Below are positions 1-5,478 of a stretch of 6,977 nucleotides of DNA, one piece after another; the stretch's first letter is position 1; the number at the start of each line of letters is the position of its first letter. This DNA is from Pseudomonadota bacterium. Lineage in GTDB: Bacteria; Pseudomonadota; Gammaproteobacteria; Steroidobacterales; Woeseiaceae. The notes beneath the pieces were generated by a model. It worked only from the letters and a program-made list of their open reading frames with translations. It was not told the origin of the DNA and did no database searches. Where the stretch lies: the NCBI GenBank assembly GCA_022565135.1, contig JADFKA010000093.1:1-6977 (forward strand), read 5' to 3'. The position numbers and the translations under genes were made by a program.

Positions 1-108
1 ACTTAGTTCTCGAATCAACCTAAAGGAAGATGCGAGGGTTGGAGAAGCCACCCCTGAGCGATTAGGAATGACTTCGAGGCAATCTTAGATTCGATTTCCG
101 CTGTACGG
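1..108. other. Left-edge non-coding stretch, possible start of a leftward gene
   Basis: No complete gene can be supported here. On the minus strand a reading frame beginning with GTG at 51-49 stays open for 17 codons to the window edge (MASPTLASSFRLIRELS). It could be the N-terminus of a gene running off to the left, but it has no properly spaced ribosome binding site. On the plus strand a frame is open from position 2 to a TAG at 86-88, so a C-terminal tail entering from the left is also possible. I recognise neither peptide. The exact CRP-like palindrome just to the right favours a leftward promoter. Confidence 0.2.
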
Positions 109-124
109 TGTGACCACCATCACA
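109..124. promoter_or_regulatory. CRP/Vfr/Clp-type operator, exact TGTGA-N6-TCACA
   Basis: The sequence TGTGACCACCATCACA matches both half-sites of the CRP-family consensus without a mismatch. In random sequence ten fixed bases occur about once per million positions. Its centre is at 116.5. On the minus strand a -10-like TAAGAT lies at 87-82 and predicts a start near 75, which would put the site at -41.5, the spacing of a class II CRP-activated promoter. The parvulin operon ends toward this site, so the natural target is a leftward gene beyond the window. Binding is inferred from sequence alone. Confidence 0.5.
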
Positions 125-140
125 AAATAATGTCCCCAAT

Positions 141-165
141 AAAAAAGCGGCACCAAATATGCGCC
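141..165 (-). terminator. Probable intrinsic terminator of the yciB-yciI-bolA-parvulin operon
   Basis: Read on the minus strand, GGCGC (165-161) pairs with GTGCC (153-149) through five base pairs including one G-U, around a 7-nt loop. Two further bases (GC) and a run of six T (146-141) follow. It begins about 38 nt past the stop codon of the parvulin gene. The stem is short, so termination may be partial. Confidence 0.45.
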
Positions 166-202
166 CCAAACTCCTAAATCGACGGATTAAGTTAAGTAAT
201 TC

Positions 203-1006
203 TCAGCCACTCTGATTTTTGCGCAAATCTTCAAGATAGCGCTGGAAGTTCGCCTGCTCGACGCGTTGCTTAATTACGTCACGAACACTCTCCAAAGTTG
301 GAGGTTCACTAGTGCGTGACTCCTCTCGCAAGATGATATGCCAACCGAATTCGGTCTGTACCGGCGCTCTTGTATATGCACCGTCTGCAAGCAAAGCTAC
401 GGCATCAGCAAATGGTTTGACCATTTGGTCGGGTCCGAACCATCCCAAGTCACCCCCCGCAGGGCCTGACGGTCCGGTGGAGTTTGCTTTGGCAAGTTCC
501 GCAAAATCGGCTCCGTCGTCAAGTCTCGAAATGAGATCAATTGCGGCTCCCTGTGTTTCAACCAGAATGTGCCTTGCCTTGAACTGCAGGGATGGCGATA
601 GTTCTGCCTGGATTGTGTATTCAGCGCGGATCTGTGCATCCGTCGCGGGATGCTTGGCCATATAGTCGGTCACCACTGCCTGAGCCAGCACACCACGAGA
701 TTGCAGTTCGATTTGCGCTTTCACCCTGGTAGTGGCCGCAATTTCTGTCGCTCGCGGCTGGGTCGTGAGCAGATAGATATCGATCAGTTCTTGTAGCACG
801 ATTTCTCTTTCGGCTTGAGAAACTTGCGCAGCTTTATTCATTGTGCGGCTCGCCATGTAAAATTCGAATGTCGCGCTATCGATATCGACGCCATTGACGG
901 TAGCCACCGACTCAGCCGCGGCATTAGCCAATGCGAAGATGGCAAAACCAATAGTGGCTAGCAGCCGAAGCAATCGAGGTGCCATGAAACGTATAGGGTC
1001 ATCCAC
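203..1006 (-). CDS. Exported parvulin-type peptidyl-prolyl cis-trans isomerase (PpiC/SurA family)
   Basis: This is a periplasmic folding catalyst that interconverts cis and trans peptide bonds before proline. A signal peptide is visible: basic residues at 6-14, a hydrophobic core at 15-27 and an Ala-rich cleavage site after A31 (ANAAA-ES). An N-terminal SurA-like helical part (about 33-140) is followed by one parvulin domain (about 142-230). The domain carries the family landmarks ARHILV (H146), GGDLGWF (185-190), M195, F199 and FGWH (220-223). A C-terminal helix (238-263) may pack against the N-terminal part, as in PpiC/PrsA-like proteins. There is no lipobox and no second membrane segment, so the mature protein should be soluble. 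The start is a GTG preceded by GAGGA (1018-1014) with 7-nt spacing; the in-frame ATG at 985 lacks such a site and gives a shorter n-region. It is last in the leftward operon, 44 nt after bolA. Family is certain; the client proteins are unknown. Confidence 0.9.
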   Translation of the reverse strand: MDDPIRFMAPRLLRLLATIGFAIFALANAAAESVATVNGVDIDSATFEFYMASRTMNKAAQVSQAEREIVLQELIDIYLLTTQPRATEIAATTRVKAQIELQSRGVLAQAVVTDYMAKHPATDAQIRAEYTIQAELSPSLQFKARHILVETQGAAIDLISRLDDGADFAELAKANSTGPSGPAGGDLGWFGPDQMVKPFADAVALLADGAYTRAPVQTEFGWHIILREESRTSEPPTLESVRDVIKQRVEQANFQRYLEDLRKNQSG

Positions 1007-1050
1007 TCAGGATTCCTCAGTTACTTGAATTTTTGATATCAGATTTACCA

Positions 1051-1323
1051 CTATGAGTCCGACGGTGCAGTGGCGTTAATACGCAGGGCATGAATATCGC
1101 TTGCCATCAGTGAGTCAAGTGCGGCGTAAACCATTCGGTGTCGCGCCAGACGACTCTTTCCGTCGAAGCGGTCAGACACGATCGTTACATCAAAGTGCCC
1201 TCTACCGTCTTTGGCACCCTCATGCCCGGCATGCAAATGACTCTGGTCCTTGACCAGGAGCGACACCGGCGCAAAGGCGCCCTGCAACAAACGTTCTATT
1301 TCAGCTACGCGTTCTGCGCTCAT
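1051..1323 (-). CDS. bolA: BolA family protein
   Basis: BolA proteins form complexes with monothiol glutaredoxins and bind or pass on [2Fe-2S] clusters; in E. coli BolA is also linked to cell shape and stress response. The 90-residue product covers the whole family fold. Conserved marks are SHLHAGHEG (28-36), GHFDVTIVSDRF (42-53), the RHR motif (61-63) followed by MVYAAL, and IHALRI (77-82). Histidines 31, 34 and 62 are the likely cluster-ligand candidates by family analogy. The motif set fits the BolA type better than the IbaG type. The ATG at 1323 overlaps the yciI stop as ATGA, which implies translational coupling; an in-frame GTG 12 nt upstream would lie inside yciI and is less likely. 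Confidence 0.9.
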   Translation of the reverse strand: MSAERVAEIERLLQGAFAPVSLLVKDQSHLHAGHEGAKDGRGHFDVTIVSDRFDGKSRLARHRMVYAALDSLMASDIHALRINATAPSDS

Positions 1324-1619
1324 GGTAAGACACACTTGAATGGCTTTACCGTAACCTTGCGATAGATCCCGGCTGCAACATAGGGATCGTCATCCGCCCA
1401 GCGCTGTGCATCACCCAGAGACGGAAATTCGGCAATGACCAGGCTGCCGGTAAATCCCGCACTCCCGGGATCTTCGGCATCAATAGCCGGGTGCGGCCCG
1501 GCTGCGAGTATGCGGCCCTCATTTGTAAGTTCGGCAATTCTCGCGAGGTGTGCCGCTCGGGTTTTGGCGCGCAGCGAGAGACTGTCGACGTTATCCTCAC
1601 TCATAATTGCGTACCACAT
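1320..1619 (-). CDS. yciI: YciI family protein
   Basis: This is a small cytoplasmic protein of the YciI (YCII, dimeric alpha-beta barrel) family. It is 99 residues long, about the size of E. coli YciI (98), and matches it nearly end to end. It has HLARIAEL (24-31), the stretch from EGRILAAGPHPA (34-45) to DPGSAGFTGS (50-59), WADDDPYVAAGIY (74-86) and VKPFK (91-95). The conserved His24 and the acidic residues of the WADDDPY segment are the proposed active-site pair of the family, but no reaction is established for the enterobacterial protein. The start ATG lies 2 nt past the yciB stop, with GGAG 8 nt upstream. The stop overlaps the bolA start, so yciB, yciI and bolA are very likely translated from one mRNA. 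Confidence 0.93.
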   Translation of the reverse strand: MWYAIMSEDNVDSLSLRAKTRAAHLARIAELTNEGRILAAGPHPAIDAEDPGSAGFTGSLVIAEFPSLGDAQRWADDDPYVAAGIYRKVTVKPFKCVLP

Positions 1620-1621
1620 CG

Positions 1622-2179
1622 TTAGGACTCCGGATCCTGGTCAGCCGTTTTGGTCTTGTTCATTATCATTGACAGCCAAATTGTCTGTATGACAACAAAG
1701 ACCAACGTCATGCCTAGCATCCCGAACAACTTGAACTTGACCCATGTCGGTTCACTGAAATTATATGCGACGAAAATATTGATACCACCCACTACCATGA
1801 AAAAAATCACCCAGATAGTATTCAGGCGGCGCCATTGCCCGGCAGTCAGCTCGACTGCATTCTCCATCATGCGCTTCACGATCGGTTTATCGCCTACGAA
1901 CTGGCTGCCAAGAAATACCAGCGCTATTGCCCAGTTCAGGACAGTTGGTTTCCAGTACAGGAACAACGGGTTTCGAAAGGCCAGAGTCGCGCCGCCAAGG
2001 ACCAGGATGAGTGCGGTAGACGCCAGGTAAATCTTATTCAGCTTTCCGGTGATCCGCCACTGAATCATCAACACAACAGGCATGACCACCATCAATACAG
2101 CTGTTGCGAAGTAGATGTCCTCGTAGAAGTACGCGCCAAAGAAAAACAATATGGGTAAGAAGTCGATGAACAGTTGCAT
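1622..2179 (-). CDS. yciB: Inner-membrane septation protein A homologue (YciB/IspZ)
   Basis: YciB is a polytopic inner-membrane protein connected with envelope integrity and septation (IspA in Shigella); its biochemical activity is not settled. This 185-residue product has about five hydrophobic spans (near 3-18, 22-40, 53-68, 79-95 and 122-170, the last probably two helices). It keeps family motifs: DFLPILFFFGAYFYEDIYFATA at 6-27, WKPTVLNW (76-83), QWRRLN (115-120), FFMVVGGINIFVAY (126-139) and WVKFKLFGMLGMT (146-158). The frame could open 21 codons earlier, but that extension is basic, hydrophilic and lacks family similarity. The chosen ATG begins at the family N-terminus MQLFIDF and has GAAGG upstream with 9-nt spacing. 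It is the first gene of the leftward operon. Confidence 0.93.
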   Translation of the reverse strand: MQLFIDFLPILFFFGAYFYEDIYFATAVLMVVMPVVLMIQWRITGKLNKIYLASTALILVLGGATLAFRNPLFLYWKPTVLNWAIALVFLGSQFVGDKPIVKRMMENAVELTAGQWRRLNTIWVIFFMVVGGINIFVAYNFSEPTWVKFKLFGMLGMTLVFVVIQTIWLSMIMNKTKTADQDPES

Positions 2180-2211
2180 GCGGACAGGCCTTCGGCGCTT
2201 AAAAGTGCGGC

Positions 2212-2217
2212 ATGATA
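2212..2217 (-). promoter_or_regulatory. Candidate -10 element for the yciB operon
   Basis: TATCAT on the minus strand matches five of six TATAAT positions and predicts a start near 2205, leaving a leader of about 26 nt before the yciB ATG. No good -35 is visible at normal spacing (TGGCGA with an 18-bp spacer is the best). The element overlaps the left arm of the 11-bp inverted repeat, so a protein bound to that repeat would affect this promoter. Confidence 0.35.
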
Positions 2218-2277
2218 GCCCAAATTGCCAAGAATTCGCCATGTTCCCGGCCGTGCCCGGTCCCGGATTTGGGCTAT
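2215..2277. repeat. Perfect 11-bp inverted repeat in the yciB/yciO divergent region
   Basis: ATAGCCCAAAT at 2215-2225 and its exact reverse complement ATTTGGGCTAT at 2267-2277 are separated by 41 bp. Read outward, each arm is ATTTGGGCTAT facing one of the two divergent genes. The left copy runs into the TATCAT -10 candidate of yciB and the right copy into TATGCG. It may be a paired operator, an inverted duplication of a promoter segment, or a hairpin; the sequence cannot tell these apart. Confidence 0.6.
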
Positions 2278-2297
2278 GCGTCAGCGGGGCGCTAGCC

Positions 2298-2303
2298 TAC
2301 AAT
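2298..2303 (+). promoter_or_regulatory. Candidate -10 element for yciO
   Basis: TACAAT matches five of six TATAAT positions. It ends exactly six bases (CCGCGC) before the GTG start codon at 2310, so a normal transcription start would fall on the start codon and the mRNA would be leaderless. No -35 hexamer at 16-18 bp is visible; TTGGGC (2269-2274) is 23 bp away. Confidence 0.35.
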
Positions 2304-2309
2304 CCGCGC

Positions 2310-2873
2310 GTGGCCAGACTCATCGACATTCATCCGACAAATCCGCAGCCGCGCGGAGTGGCGTCAATTGTGCAGATCATCCGTCGCGGTGGGATAATCG
2401 CCTATCCGACAGACTCCAGCTATGCCTTCGGATGTAGCATTGGCAATGCACGCGCCATCAGTATGATTGGCCGCATTCGCCGCACCGACAAGACACACAA
2501 CTTCACCCTTGTCTGCAGTAATTTATCCGAGATCAGTGCCTATGCCAGGGTAGACAACTGGGCCTACCGGCTCATCAAATCGATGACGCCAGGACCGTAT
2601 ACGTTCATCTTGCCCGCAACCCGGGAGGTCCCCAAGCGGCTACAGAATCCGAAGCGGCGCACGATCGGGCTGCGTGTGCCAGATCACCCGCTCGTACAGG
2701 CAATGCTCGAGAGCCTGGGTGAGCCCATCATGAGTGCAACCCTCTCGCTGCCCGGCGATGATCGGCCATTGACCGATCCGGTTGAAATCGAGCCCACCAG
2801 CGTCATCGACATGACATCGGGATCAGTCGAGGTGCTGAGAGTGGGTCGAGGCGACGTCAGCGCCTTACTCTAG
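2310..2873 (+). CDS. yciO: YciO, TsaC/Sua5/YrdC-domain protein with apparent internal deletion
   Basis: YciO is a paralogue of TsaC/Sua5, which make threonylcarbamoyl-AMP for tRNA t6A; whether YciO shares that role is not settled. The 187-residue product aligns with E. coli YciO (206) from IHPTNPQ (7-13) onward. It has YPTDSSYAFGC (32-42, nucleotide pocket), HNFTLVC (63-69), TPGPYTFIL (93-101), TIGLRVPDHP (118-127) and MSATLSLPGDD (141-151). After DPVEI (156-160) it jumps straight to EPTSVIDMT (161-169). The roughly 19 residues that normally lie between, including the VDL-I-GG segment, are missing while the frame and the C-terminus (RGDV) are kept. The start is GTG at 2310. The frame opens as far up as 2151, but upstream residues (such as those from ATG 2241) show no family similarity. 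No clear ribosome binding site is present. It may be functional but altered, or a recent in-frame deletion. Confidence 0.85.
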   Translation: MARLIDIHPTNPQPRGVASIVQIIRRGGIIAYPTDSSYAFGCSIGNARAISMIGRIRRTDKTHNFTLVCSNLSEISAYARVDNWAYRLIKSMTPGPYTFILPATREVPKRLQNPKRRTIGLRVPDHPLVQAMLESLGEPIMSATLSLPGDDRPLTDPVEIEPTSVIDMTSGSVEVLRVGRGDVSALL

Positions 2874-2899
2874 GCCCGTTTTCCCAACTGGTGATTTCC

Positions 2900-2931
2900 A
2901 ACGCAGCCTCAACGCAGAATTGCGTTAGAAT
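2900..2931 (+). promoter_or_regulatory. Repeat-rich promoter candidate upstream of scpA
   Basis: AACGCAG occurs at 2900-2906 and again at 2911-2917, 11 bp apart, about one helical turn. The second copy is also the left arm of a perfect inverted repeat, AACGCA-GAAT-TGCGTT (2911-2926). A -10-like TAGAAT follows at 2926-2931, giving a predicted start near 2938 and a leader of about 19 nt. No standard -35 is seen, which would be compatible with an activator. The 83-nt yciO-scpA gap is the widest in the rightward run. Confidence 0.35.
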
Positions 2932-2956
2932 GCGCGAGAATCGCTATGGAAGCACG

Positions 2957-3841
2957 ATGAAACCCGATCTCAAAATCCTCAGCCCCGAAGACGCGCCGAA
3001 GCCTCCTCAGGACGAGAAACAGGCACCCGCACAAAGCGAGATGCCATTTGCCATCGTTGCAGGTGAACCGATCACAGCACTGCCGCAGGACTTGTACATA
3101 CCGCCATATGCTCTGCAGGTGTTTCTCGAAGCCTTTGAGGGACCACTTGATCTACTGCTATACCTCATTCGGCGTCAGAATATTGACATCCTCGACATTC
3201 CGATCGCGGAAATCACCAAGCAGTATGTGCAATACATCGAAATGATGAGCGAGATGCAGCTCGAGCTGGCTGGCGAATACCTGGTCATGGCAGCGATGCT
3301 CGCAGAGATCAAATCGCGAATGCTGTTGCCACGTATTGATGCAGACGAAGAGGAAGAGGATGATCCGCGCGCCGAACTGGTACGTCGTTTGCAGGAGTAT
3401 GAACAATTCAAGAAGGCAGCCCAGGACATAAGCGATTTGCCGCGACTAGAACGTGACACATTTGTTGTAAGCGCAGATGCACCGGAGCGCAAAATTGTCA
3501 CGAAAATGCCGGATGTGACACTCAAGGAGTTACTGATCGCGTTTCACGATGTTTTGAAACGCGCCGAGATGTTTTCCAACCTGCATCTTCAACGCGAACT
3601 GTTATCCGTTCGACAGAGAATGTCCGATATTTTGACCAGGATCAACGCCACTACATTTTCTGGTTTTACCGACCTGTTCGACGCCGAAGAGGGGCGGCGG
3701 GGCGTCGCGGTTACTTTTATTGCGCTTCTAGAGCTTTTGCGCGAATCCGTGGTCGAGGTTGTGCAAAGTGGGGAGTTCTCGCCGATTCATATTCGCGCGG
3801 CATCGTCAGTGAGACTGGTTACGGATCAAAAAGATGATTGA
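2957..3841 (+). CDS. scpA: Segregation and condensation protein A (kleisin ScpA)
   Basis: ScpA is the kleisin that bridges the SMC ATPase heads and binds ScpB, forming the SMC-ScpAB condensin that organises and segregates the chromosome. The 294-residue product has the hallmark N-terminal SMC-neck-binding helix region FEGPLDLLLYLIRRQNIDIL (60-79) with IPIAEITKQY (81-90). Next come EYLVMAAMLAEIKSRMLLP (107-125), an acidic linker (128-137) and the central region that binds ScpB. The C-terminal winged helix is at about 246-278 (VTFIALLELLRESVVEVVQ). About 58 Pro/Gln-rich residues precede the kleisin motif; their later part (LPQDLYIPPYALQVFLEA) resembles other gammaproteobacterial ScpA proteins. 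The ATG at 2957 follows GGAAG closely (4 nt). Upstream in-frame starts (GTG 2891, ATG 2930) are possible, but they lie inside the likely promoter region. Confidence 0.95.
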   Translation: MKPDLKILSPEDAPKPPQDEKQAPAQSEMPFAIVAGEPITALPQDLYIPPYALQVFLEAFEGPLDLLLYLIRRQNIDILDIPIAEITKQYVQYIEMMSEMQLELAGEYLVMAAMLAEIKSRMLLPRIDADEEEEDDPRAELVRRLQEYEQFKKAAQDISDLPRLERDTFVVSADAPERKIVTKMPDVTLKELLIAFHDVLKRAEMFSNLHLQRELLSVRQRMSDILTRINATTFSGFTDLFDAEEGRRGVAVTFIALLELLRESVVEVVQSGEFSPIHIRAASSVRLVTDQKDD

Positions 3842-3883
3842 GGCACTGGTTCACGGCCCTGGCAATGGGGAAATACGTCAGTA

Positions 3884-4642
3884 ATGGACGCCATCGAGAT
3901 AAAACATTTTGTTGAAGCCGCCCTGCTTGCAGCGGGTCGACCACTGAACATCGATCAGTTGCAAGGCCTGTTTGACGGCCGGATGGAGCCGCAAAAGTCC
4001 GATATTCGCACCGCGATCGCAACTTTGAACGACGAGTATGAGGGTCGTGGAATTTCGATTGCCGAAGTCGCATCTGGATTTCGTGTGCAGATCAATGTCG
4101 GTATGGCCGACCAGTTGCACAAACTCTGGGAGGAACGACCGCCACGTTACTCGCGCGCCCTGTTCGAGACATTATCGTTAATCGCCTATCGGCAACCCAT
4201 TACCCGAGGGGATATTGAAGATATCCGCGGTGTGTCAGTCACGCCCAACATCATTCGATCACTCATGGAGAGAGACTGGGTCCGGGTTGTCGGACACCGA
4301 GATGTGCCGGGCAGACCCGAGATGTTCGGTACCACGAAGAGTTTTCTCGATTACTTTGGCCTGAAAAAACTCGACGATCTGCCACCGTTGGCCGATCTGT
4401 CGGATTGGGAGAACCTGCGCGTGCAGCTCAATTTACCAGAGGTTGAAGAGGACGTGACGACGGATACGGCTCACATCACGAATCTGCCCGGGCTACACCC
4501 GCAAGACAACCACGATGATCCTGCTGCTGAGAAATGGGATGACTTGGCCGTATCGGAGTGGCCAGACCCGGCTGAAGTCACCGACGCGGCCGATCCGCAA
4601 TCCGACGACGAGGAACCGGGCGCATCAGCTAGCAATGGCTAG
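3884..4642 (+). CDS. scpB: Segregation and condensation protein B (ScpB)
   Basis: ScpB dimers bind the middle of ScpA and stabilise the SMC condensin on DNA. The 252-residue product contains the two winged-helix domains of the family. The first is at about 5-80, with EAALLAAGRPL (11-21) and the segment ISIAEVASGFRVQ (57-69). The second is at about 85-160, with RYSRALFETLSLIAYRQPIT (88-107), RGDIEDIRGV (108-117) and GHRDVPGRPEMFGTT (137-151). Beyond residue 186 there is a tail of about 66 residues rich in Asp, Glu and Pro, with no recognisable fold. The ATG is the only start after an in-frame stop, 42 nt past scpA; its GGGGA motif is rather distant. It is surely co-transcribed with scpA. Family certain; role of the tail unknown. 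Confidence 0.95.
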   Translation: MDAIEIKHFVEAALLAAGRPLNIDQLQGLFDGRMEPQKSDIRTAIATLNDEYEGRGISIAEVASGFRVQINVGMADQLHKLWEERPPRYSRALFETLSLIAYRQPITRGDIEDIRGVSVTPNIIRSLMERDWVRVVGHRDVPGRPEMFGTTKSFLDYFGLKKLDDLPPLADLSDWENLRVQLNLPEVEEDVTTDTAHITNLPGLHPQDNHDDPAAEKWDDLAVSEWPDPAEVTDAADPQSDDEEPGASASNG

Positions 4643-4647
4643 CAACG
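4628..4647 (+). repeat. 10-bp tandem duplication across the scpB stop codon
   Basis: GCTAGCAATG is followed at once by GCTAGCAACG, identical in nine of ten bases, and then by GCT. The first copy is read in frame as Ala-Ser-Asn. Because the unit is not a multiple of three, the second copy is shifted and its internal TAG (4640-4642) becomes the stop codon of scpB. A small slippage duplication seems likely to have set the present end of the protein. Confidence 0.7.
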
Positions 4648-4663
4648 GCTGAGATGGTCTGAT

Positions 4664-5452
4664 TTGTCCGAACGCATTCAGAAAGTGCTCGCCGCGGCCG
4701 GACACGGCTCACGCCGCCAGGTCGAAGTGTGGATACGCGAAGGGCGACTCACAGTTAATGGGCGTGTAGCGAGTCTTGGCGATGCGCTGGTCGGCGGCGA
4801 GCGTGTCGTGCTTGACGGACGACCACTCAGTGTCCGCAACTCAGTACAGCCGCACCGACACATCATTTACCACAAGCCAGGGACCGAGATCACAACCCGA
4901 TCTGATCCCGAAGGCCGTGCTTGCGTCTTTGACAGTCTGCCGCGCCTGAAGAACGACAGATGGATTGCGGTCGGTCGACTCGATATGACAACAACGGGAT
5001 TGCTGCTGTTTACGACAGACGGTGCACTGGCAAATGCGCTGATGCACCCATCCACGGGGATTGAGCGTCGCTACGCGGTACGTGTTCGCGGTCACCCGTC
5101 GAATCAAGATCTCGCCAGGCTCAAGAAAGGCGTGGTGCTCGATGACGGGCCCGCGCGTTTTGATGCAATCGAGCCGGGGCGTGGCGATGCCAGCAACCGC
5201 TGGTTCAATGTGTCATTACGCGAGGGCCGCAATCGAGAAGTACGACGCCTGTGGCAGTCGCTGGGCTACGAGGTTAGCCGATTAATGCGCACGGGCTACG
5301 GTCCGCTTAGTCTGTCCAGGCGGCTGCGCAAGGGTCATTATGAGGCGCTGCCACCGGCCCAAGTCAGGCTTCTGTACGCTGCGGCTGGAATCGATTTGCC
5401 GGAACAGTTGCGTCGAAAAACATACCGAAAAAACTATAGTAAAAAGAATTAG
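4664..5452 (+). CDS. rluB: 23S rRNA pseudouridine synthase, RluB type
   Basis: RluB converts uridine 2605 (E. coli numbering) of 23S rRNA, in the peptidyl-transferase region, to pseudouridine. The 262-residue product begins with an S4 RNA-binding domain (about 3-60: IQKVLAAAGHGSRRQVE, GRLTVNG). The RsuA/RluB/E/F-type catalytic domain follows, with YHKPGTEITTRSDPEGR (69-85) and GRLDMTTTGLLLFTTDG (104-120) where D107 is the catalytic aspartate. Then come LMHPS, the IERRYAVRV segment and EGRNREVRRLW (207-217). The DPEGR and VFDSLPRL segments point to RluB rather than RluE or RluF. The C-terminal tail is basic and shorter than in E. coli RluB (about 291). The start is TTG at 4664 with GAG 10 nt upstream; a nearby ATG at 4654 is out of frame and stops after two codons. 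It lies 21 nt after scpB, in the usual scpA-scpB-rluB order. Confidence 0.94.
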   Translation: MSERIQKVLAAAGHGSRRQVEVWIREGRLTVNGRVASLGDALVGGERVVLDGRPLSVRNSVQPHRHIIYHKPGTEITTRSDPEGRACVFDSLPRLKNDRWIAVGRLDMTTTGLLLFTTDGALANALMHPSTGIERRYAVRVRGHPSNQDLARLKKGVVLDDGPARFDAIEPGRGDASNRWFNVSLREGRNREVRRLWQSLGYEVSRLMRTGYGPLSLSRRLRKGHYEALPPAQVRLLYAAAGIDLPEQLRRKTYRKNYSKKN

Positions 5453-5478
5453 TTATTTCAATTTATTAATCTTATTTA
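5453..5478. other. Convergent rluB/yciK junction, AT-rich
   Basis: Only 26 bp separate the two converging stop codons and they are almost all A and T. Together with the last codons of rluB (from about 5417, which encode a Lys/Asn/Tyr-rich tail) they form a marked AT-rich island. A short palindrome, ACTATAGT, flanked by A and T runs lies just inside rluB. No GC-rich hairpin of an intrinsic terminator is visible on either strand. Confidence 0.5.

Noticed and set aside
312..665. Plus-strand open frame of 117 codons opposite the parvulin gene
   Set aside because: It is antisense to a well-supported gene, has no recognisable motif and a low-complexity Ser/Ala composition typical of a shadow frame.
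2180..2242. Upstream start for yciB adding 21 residues
   Set aside because: The extension is basic and unlike the YciB N-terminus, and it would run through the -10 candidate and the inverted repeat arm.
2151..2309. Upstream starts for yciO (ATG 2151 or 2241)
   Set aside because: The added residues have no similarity to YciO and cross the divergent control region; similarity begins right after GTG 2310.
2911..2926. AACGCA-GAAT-TGCGTT as a terminator for yciO
   Set aside because: The stem is only six pairs and no T run follows; the next bases instead form a -10-like hexamer, so an operator is the better reading.
3175..3525. Minus-strand open frame of 116 codons opposite scpA
   Set aside because: It has a Ser-rich shadow composition and lies entirely within the conserved scpA coding region.
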